Assembly (NCBI GenBank): GCA_937900465.1
Contig: CALCEJ010000079.1
Span: forward strand, 1-26,635
Direction of reading: 5' to 3'
DNA from: an uncultured Bacteroidales bacterium
Lineage (GTDB): Bacteria > Bacteroidota > Bacteroidia > Bacteroidales > UBA932
DNA length: 26,635 nucleotides
The position numbers and the translations under genes are program-made. A model generated the notes under the pieces. The model saw only the letters and a list, made by a program, of their open reading frames with translations, ran no database searches and was not told the DNA's origin. Position 1 is the stretch's first letter. Each line of letters opens with the position of its first letter. Shown in pieces: positions 21,103-26,635 of this stretch.

Positions 21103-23976
21103 ATGATGATACCGTTCCTAAAGCAAGTAGCAGAACACTATCTCGCGGAGGAGTCCTTCGGGAAGACATGTTTTGTCTTTCCAAACCGGAGGGCCGTCGT
21201 GTTCTTCCGGAAATACCTCGGTGAGGCTGTCGCCGCGAGGGGGGACAAGGACCCGTTTATCCTTCCCCCGATGTATCCGGTGAACGACTTCTTGTGCAAA
21301 GTCTCCGGGAAATCGGTTACCGATGAGGTGTCGCTCATCCTGAGGCTCTACGACATATACAAAACCCTCTACAAGGATCCGGAGCCCCTGGATGATTTCA
21401 TTTTCTGGGGGGAAGTCCTCCTGAAGGACTTCGACGATATGGACAAATACCTTGCGGATGCGCCGGCGCTGCTCCAGAACGTAGCGGATTTCAAGTCCCT
21501 GGAAGACACCTTCTCATATCTTTCCGAGCGCCAGAGGGCCGCAATCGAAGCGTTTATGTCCCATTTCCGCGATTCCGAGGGCCGTCTCACGGTGAAGGAA
21601 GAGGGAAAGATCCCCGCCAAGGCCCGTTTCCTAAGGATATGGAACATCCTTCTCCCCCTTTATTCCCGTTTCCGGGAAAAGCTTTCCTCCGAAGGGATGG
21701 CCTATGAGGGGATGGCGTACCGGGAACTTGCGGAAGCCCTCCGTGGTGGAACCCCGGCCGTAGACCTTCTGTCTCCGGTGTTTCCCGGCGTCAGCAAGTA
21801 CGTATTCGTTGGCCTGAATGCGCTCACCACGGCGGAAGAGCAGATGATGCTTAAAATGAGGGATGCGGGGATTGCGGAATTCGTCTGGGACTGGTGCGGG
21901 CCTATGATCAAGGACCCCGCGAACAAGTCCTCGGTGTTTATGAAGGGTAACCTGGAGAACTTCCCTGAGGCCTTCCCGCTCGATGGGCAGAACCTTCCCT
22001 TCCCGGAGATTCACGTCGTGAGCGTACCTTCCGCGACCGGGCAGGTAAAACTTGTCCCTGAGATCCTGTCACAGGCTGCGGGGGATCCCGTCGAGACCGC
22101 CCTGGTCCTTCCGGACAGCGGCCTTCTGATGCCCCTTCTGAACTCCATTCCGGAGGAATATCCGGATGTCAATGTCACTATGGGCTTCCCTATGAGAGGA
22201 AGCGCCCTGTATAATTTCATACGAGAAATAGCGGCGATGCAGCTGCGTCTCCGCCAGAAGGACGGGAAGTGGTATTTCTATCACCGTCAGGTAAGGGACC
22301 TTCTCTCCGGGCCCATCCTGTCCCGCATAATGACTCCTCCGGAGAAAGAAGCCGCAGAGAATGTGCTGAGAGGCGCGAAGTACTATATTCCGGAGGAAGA
22401 CCTTTCCGAAGGCTTCCTTTCCCGGATATTCAGGCCGATGGTAACAGACCGGGAAGACGCTTCGGGAAAGACGGCGGATGAACTTGAAGTTTACCTCCGG
22501 GAAATAGTCAGTGAGACCGGATTCCGTCTTGCATCCGGAGGCGGAGAGGCTGTTTCGATGGACCTTGAGTTCGCCCGGAGGGCGGTCTTTGTCCTCAATC
22601 AGCTCGAAGGAAAGTCCATTCCGGTAAAGCCCGTGACCTGGCTCTCCATTATGGACAAGATGATGGGGACGGTGTCCGTTCCCTTCAGGGGAGAGCCCCT
22701 GAAAGGGCTCCAGATCATGGGCCCGCTCGAGACTCGCGCGCTGGATTTTCGGAATCTTGTGCTTTTCTCCGTAAACGAAGGAACTTTCCCTCATCACAGC
22801 GCATCCCCTTCGTTCATCCCGCCGGAACTCCGGAAGGCGTTCGGGCTTCCGAGCAGCGAATATCAGGATGCAGTATGGGCCTATTATTTCTACCGGATGA
22901 TTTACAGGGCGGAAAAGGTGTGGCTTATCTACGACAGCCGTACGGAAGGGCTTCACAGCGGGGAAGAGAGCCGGTTTATCAAGCAGCTCCGGTATCATTT
23001 CAATGTCCCGCTGATCCGCGAAGTCGCGACGGCGCAGCTGTCGCTGAGGGCGGCGGATGAGGTTATCCCGAAGACGACGGAGGACGTGGAGACTATCCGG
23101 GGCAAGTGGCTTTCCGCCACGGTTCTCCAGAAATGGCTCTCCTGCGAGGCGAAATTCTACTACAGCTTTGTGAAGGGACTCCGAAGCGCTGACGAGGTGT
23201 CCGAATCTATGGATGCCGGAATTACCGGAACTGTGTTCCACGACACGATGGAGGACCTCTACAAGGAATATGGCACCGTTACTCCGGCTATCCTCGACGG
23301 TATTATAAAAGACAAGGCAAGGATCAATGCCATAATCCGTTCACACATTCTGGATGAACTCCAGACGGTGGAGGTTTCCGGAAGGAACCTCGTCGTGGAG
23401 GAAGTTATAAGGGAGTACGTGATGAGGACCCTCCGTTATGACCGGAAACTCCTCGCGGATTCGGGCTCCGGGGGATTTGAGATCATCGGCCTTGAGCAGA
23501 AGATGCACTATTCCTATGGCGGATTCACCTTCTACGGCATCGCTGACAGGATAGACAGTTATATCCCCGGGGAAGTCCGCGTTGTGGACTATAAGACGGG
23601 AAAAGTTACCGAGGATGACATCTACATCACGGATGAGAATGCCGGGGCGGTTGCGGAAGCCCTCTTCGGGGACGAGGATTCGAAAAGGCCCAAGATATCC
23701 CTCCAGCTTTTCCTCTATGATGCCCTCTCAAGACATTCTGACAGTACGCGGGAAAAACTCCGCGGCAAGACCATAAAGAATTCCATCTACAGCGTTTCAC
23801 ATCTTTTCAAGGAGCCTTTGCAGGATACACCACTTAGCAAGGCCTTCTCCGCGGAGGTGTCAAAGGCGCTGAAGGAGGAACTGGACAGGATGACGGACGT
23901 TTCCGTTCCTTTCCGAAGGACCGGAGACAGGGACGCCTGCTCTTATTGCGATTTTAAAAACATCTGCGGGCGATGA
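21103..23976 (+). CDS. addB: AddB-like helicase-nuclease subunit
   Basis: Partner of AddA in the end-processing complex that prepares double-strand breaks for recombination. I take the ATG at 21103 (a TTG at 21097 is in frame but less likely), giving 957 residues. The N-terminal part is a UvrD-like but degenerate helicase region with FVFPNRRAVVFFRKYLGEA; no Walker A is evident. LVLFSVNEGTFPHH, near residue 545-560, is typical of AddB. The C-terminal nuclease has GIADRID (D815) and VVDYKTGK (D829, K831). Four cysteines, C681, C946, C949 and C955, have the spacing of the AddB iron-sulphur cluster that staples the nuclease. The stop overlaps the addA ATG (ATGA). Confidence 0.93.
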   Translation: MMIPFLKQVAEHYLAEESFGKTCFVFPNRRAVVFFRKYLGEAVAARGDKDPFILPPMYPVNDFLCKVSGKSVTDEVSLILRLYDIYKTLYKDPEPLDDFIFWGEVLLKDFDDMDKYLADAPALLQNVADFKSLEDTFSYLSERQRAAIEAFMSHFRDSEGRLTVKEEGKIPAKARFLRIWNILLPLYSRFREKLSSEGMAYEGMAYRELAEALRGGTPAVDLLSPVFPGVSKYVFVGLNALTTAEEQMMLKMRDAGIAEFVWDWCGPMIKDPANKSSVFMKGNLENFPEAFPLDGQNLPFPEIHVVSVPSATGQVKLVPEILSQAAGDPVETALVLPDSGLLMPLLNSIPEEYPDVNVTMGFPMRGSALYNFIREIAAMQLRLRQKDGKWYFYHRQVRDLLSGPILSRIMTPPEKEAAENVLRGAKYYIPEEDLSEGFLSRIFRPMVTDREDASGKTADELEVYLREIVSETGFRLASGGGEAVSMDLEFARRAVFVLNQLEGKSIPVKPVTWLSIMDKMMGTVSVPFRGEPLKGLQIMGPLETRALDFRNLVLFSVNEGTFPHHSASPSFIPPELRKAFGLPSSEYQDAVWAYYFYRMIYRAEKVWLIYDSRTEGLHSGEESRFIKQLRYHFNVPLIREVATAQLSLRAADEVIPKTTEDVETIRGKWLSATVLQKWLSCEAKFYYSFVKGLRSADEVSESMDAGITGTVFHDTMEDLYKEYGTVTPAILDGIIKDKARINAIIRSHILDELQTVEVSGRNLVVEEVIREYVMRTLRYDRKLLADSGSGGFEIIGLEQKMHYSYGGFTFYGIADRIDSYIPGEVRVVDYKTGKVTEDDIYITDENAGAVAEALFGDEDSKRPKISLQLFLYDALSRHSDSTREKLRGKTIKNSIYSVSHLFKEPLQDTPLSKAFSAEVSKALKEELDRMTDVSVPFRRTGDRDACSYCDFKNICGR

Positions 23977-26635
23977 TCCAGGTTCTTAAAGCATCCGCGG
24001 GCTCCGGAAAGACATTCCGTCTCGCGCTCGAATACATAAGGCTCCTTCTGGAAGCGGATGGCCCTGAAGGCTATCGCAACATCCTTGCCGTAACCTTTAC
24101 GAACAAGGCTACCGAGGAGATGAAAAACCGTATCCTGAAGGAACTGTTCAAACTCTCCACAGATCCCGCATCGTCCAGATACTACCCTTACATCGTGCCG
24201 GAAACGGTACCGGACGCCGTTACGCTGCAGCTTCGCTCGAAGGCGTGCCTGTCCGCAATCGTCCACGACTATTCGGCATTCTCCGTCAGCACGATAGACA
24301 AGTTTTTCCAGCAGACGCTTCGCGCCTTCTCCCGCGAGATAGGCCAGTTCTCCGCCTATCAGGTGGAGCTTGACCGGAATTCCCTCGTGCAGGAGAGCGT
24401 GGACAGGATACTGGACTCTCTGTCAGAGGACGATCCGGTGCTTCTCGGGTGGCTCCGGGAGGGGATTATGGAGGACCTTGAGAATGACGGCTATTATTCT
24501 CTGGAGCCGAAGCTCCTTGAGATGGCAAAGAACCTGAAATCCGTTTCGTTCGAGTCCGCATCGAGAGAGAAGGGCATATCCGCGGAAGAGGTTTTCACGA
24601 GGGAAAGGCTCCTCAGGACGATGACTGTCTGCTCCCGGATCAAGAAGAAGTTCCCGGTCGATGTCAGCTCAGCAGCGGAAAAAGTCATAGCTGTGTTCAA
24701 GGCCAAGGACATAGATCCCGCCCTTACAAACCGGGGATTTATGACGGCGATTTACAACTATTCCGCCCTGACGGAAAAGGATGCCGTGTCCCCGCCGTCC
24801 GCCGCTTTCCTCTCAAACTCCAGGGATTCTTCCAAGTGGTTCCCTAAATCAAGGGACAGTTACAGATTATCCCTCGAGGGAGTCCTCGACGGGCCCCTGG
24901 ACGAATTCCTTGAGCTTTTCGGCCTTCGGTTCCGCGAATACAGGACGGCCTGCATCATATCCGGAGGACTGTATGCCCTTGGTATCGCAGGCGAACTCGA
25001 GAAGGAATTCAAAGAGGTCCAGAAGGACCGAAGCGTTATATCAATCGACGACAGCAACACCATCCTCCGGGATATCATTGACGGCAGCGACGCTCCTTTC
25101 GTATATGAGAAACTGGGCGTACGCTATGAACATTTCCTTCTCGACGAGTTCCAGGACACGTCCCTCCTGCAGTGGGAGAACTTCCGTCCGCTTATCGGGA
25201 ACAGCGAGGCCGGAGGGTTCCGGAACCTCGTCGTCGGGGATGTGAAACAGTCCATCTACAGGTGGAGAGGCTCTGACTGGAGACTCCTCGGAGACCGTAT
25301 CGAAAAGGAATTCCCTTCCGTCGTGGAGCACCTTAAGACCAATCGAAGGACCCTTCCGGGGATCGTGGATTTCAACAACGCCTTCTTCACTGAGGCTGCC
25401 GGGGTGCTGGGCGTTGAATCGCTGTATTCGGATGTCGTCCAGCAGAAGGCCCCTCCGGTGGAAGGGGAGGGCTCCGTGGACCTTGTCTTTACCGGCGACC
25501 AGATGTCCGCCGTGCTTGAGAAGGTCCGACAGTTGCACGATGAGGGTGCCGGCTATGGGGAAATCACCGTCCTTGTAAGGAACAATGACCACGGAGAACG
25601 CATCGCCTCGATGCTGGTCGAGGAGGGTATCCCGGTACTCTCGGACGACTCCCTTTCCGTAAAATCTTCCGTTACGGTAAGACGTCTCGTATCACAGCTT
25701 TCCGTATCTGACAAGGCCGGCGGGGAAGGGTCCGTCGAGGGCTATCTGGCTTCGCTTATGGGCGCCCGGGGAGGGGAAACCTGCCACTCCCTTCCGGACC
25801 TCGCGGAATCCGTACTCAGGGATGTCAGACGCTTCGACCCGGAGACATTCGCCGCGGAAACCCTCTACATCCTTGCCTTTATGGACTGGCTCCAGGACTG
25901 GACCGGCCGGAACGGCAACGACCTCGCATCATTCCTGAGGGACTGGAATGCGGCAGATCCGATGATTGCGTCCCCGAGGACAAAGACTTCCGTCCGTGTG
26001 ATGACGGTCCATAAGTCCAAGGGACTGGAATTCCATTACGTGATATTCCCCTTCGCGGAATCTGTCAACATATTCCGCAATACGGAAGCCTGGTGCGCTC
26101 CGAAGGCCGCAGGGACAGCCCTCGACGAGGTTAGCGATGCGGTCTATCACGTCAACCTCAGTTCGAAGTCCGTGGATACCCTTTTCAGCGACGACTATGT
26201 GGAGGAGAGGCAGTTGCAGGTTACGGACAACATAAACGTCTTCTATGTCGCACTTACGAGACCGTGCTACGGAATGACCGTAATTGCCGCCCTGCCTCCG
26301 AAGAGCCTGAGCGCTACGGATCCGAAGAATATGTCGCAGGTGCTTTATACCTTTGCGGTGAAAAGCGGAATCCCGGCTCCTCCCGGAGATATTCCGGAAG
26401 GGGACGTGCGTTTCCGCTGGGGAGTTCCGTTCAATCCGGCTGACGCCCTGCCGGAAGACGCTCCGGAGGAAAAACCGGTGCCCGTTGTCTGCCACTCCTT
26501 TGACATAGGCGAACGCCTGTCCTTCGGGGATGAGGCGAGGGATTTCTTCGGACCTGAGGGTGCGGTTGGAGAAAAAGCGTCCGGACGCATCCGGGGCAAG
26601 GTCCTTCACGCCGTCCTTTCAAGATGTGAAACGCC
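23973..26635 (+). CDS. addA: AddA-like UvrD-family helicase-nuclease, N-terminal two thirds (cut by window edge)
   Basis: The motor subunit of the AddAB complex, an SF1A 3'-5' helicase. It begins at the ATG 23973, overlapping the addB stop, and stays open for 887 codons to the window edge. Motifs: Walker A KASAGSGKT at residues 6-14; TFTNKATEEM at about 40-49; DDSNTILRDI; Walker B LLDEFQDT near 389-396 (D391, E392); VVGDVKQSIYRWRGSD near 417-432; TVHKSKGLEF near 678-687; and FYVALTRP near 757. GKVLHAVLSR at the edge marks the approach to the RecB-like nuclease domain, which lies outside the window. Context and motif order make the assignment secure. Confidence 0.94.
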   Translation, partial: MIQVLKASAGSGKTFRLALEYIRLLLEADGPEGYRNILAVTFTNKATEEMKNRILKELFKLSTDPASSRYYPYIVPETVPDAVTLQLRSKACLSAIVHDYSAFSVSTIDKFFQQTLRAFSREIGQFSAYQVELDRNSLVQESVDRILDSLSEDDPVLLGWLREGIMEDLENDGYYSLEPKLLEMAKNLKSVSFESASREKGISAEEVFTRERLLRTMTVCSRIKKKFPVDVSSAAEKVIAVFKAKDIDPALTNRGFMTAIYNYSALTEKDAVSPPSAAFLSNSRDSSKWFPKSRDSYRLSLEGVLDGPLDEFLELFGLRFREYRTACIISGGLYALGIAGELEKEFKEVQKDRSVISIDDSNTILRDIIDGSDAPFVYEKLGVRYEHFLLDEFQDTSLLQWENFRPLIGNSEAGGFRNLVVGDVKQSIYRWRGSDWRLLGDRIEKEFPSVVEHLKTNRRTLPGIVDFNNAFFTEAAGVLGVESLYSDVVQQKAPPVEGEGSVDLVFTGDQMSAVLEKVRQLHDEGAGYGEITVLVRNNDHGERIASMLVEEGIPVLSDDSLSVKSSVTVRRLVSQLSVSDKAGGEGSVEGYLASLMGARGGETCHSLPDLAESVLRDVRRFDPETFAAETLYILAFMDWLQDWTGRNGNDLASFLRDWNAADPMIASPRTKTSVRVMTVHKSKGLEFHYVIFPFAESVNIFRNTEAWCAPKAAGTALDEVSDAVYHVNLSSKSVDTLFSDDYVEERQLQVTDNINVFYVALTRPCYGMTVIAALPPKSLSATDPKNMSQVLYTFAVKSGIPAPPGDIPEGDVRFRWGVPFNPADALPEDAPEEKPVPVVCHSFDIGERLSFGDEARDFFGPEGAVGEKASGRIRGKVLHAVLSRCET

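Noticed and set aside
22069..23241. 390-codon minus-strand open frame
   Set aside because: Antisense shadow of addB without recognisable domains.
1..26635. tRNA, rRNA, insertion sequence or integrase
   Set aside because: No cloverleaf, rRNA-like tract, transposase or integrase motif, or terminal inverted repeat was found on reading, although tRNAs are best checked by software.

Overview
The window looks like chromosome of a member of the Bacteroidota, probably order Bacteroidales. Upstream of several genes lie -7 boxes of the TAnnTTTG type (for example TATATTTG at 7524-7531, 8997-9004 and 11120-11127), and Shine-Dalgarno sequences are scarce. The gene content also fits: a DUF3127 protein, an FKBP lipoprotein, the Bacteroidota form of AddAB, and a RecQ with a C-terminal extension. 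I infer the group from these signs and cannot name the genus.

Layout. (1) 1-5513, minus strand: recQ, a small membrane protein, dnaG and metG (cut by the window edge), packed tightly and probably co-transcribed. (2) 5514-5633: an AT-rich divergent promoter region. (3) 5634-12554: housekeeping and envelope genes. These are an FKBP lipoprotein, a DUF3127 OB-fold-like protein ending in an SSB-like tip, a convergent YigZ/IMPACT gene, a pRiA4b ORF-3-like protein with miaA, a secreted protein of unknown function with an M16 peptidase, an unusual phosphomannose-isomerase-like protein with histidine clusters, and an S4-domain RNA-binding protein. (4) 12555-21102: an accessory island. It holds a 2062-residue exported RHS/YD-repeat polymorphic toxin with its own small immunity gene, then an AT-rich stretch of debris, an aquaporin Z gene with a clear intrinsic terminator, and then the wreck of a second RHS gene. 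The wreck joins an RHS N-terminus to the last 29 residues of a barnase-like ribonuclease and is followed by an intact barstar-family immunity gene. (5) 21103-26635: addB and the first two thirds of addA, the recombination helicase-nuclease.

How the parts fit. The flanks are core information-processing genes (primase, RecQ, AddAB, MetRS, MiaA). The centre is a contact-competition locus. The intact RHS protein has a Sec signal, an SpvB-like start, FG-GAP-like repeats, a long YD-repeat shell, an RHS core ending in DEDGE, a glycine/alanine-rich hydrophobic segment, and a C-terminal domain of about 90 residues with conserved His and Arg. Its stop codon overlaps the immunity start (ATGA). Downstream, the toxin has been deleted down to its tail but the barstar gene survives, which is how an orphan immunity gene would look if it still protects against barnase-type RHS toxins of neighbours. 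The most novel items are the unassigned RHS toxin/immunity pair, the RHS-barnase/barstar relic, and the isomerase-like protein that lacks two canonical zinc ligands yet carries two EEHHHHDG motifs.
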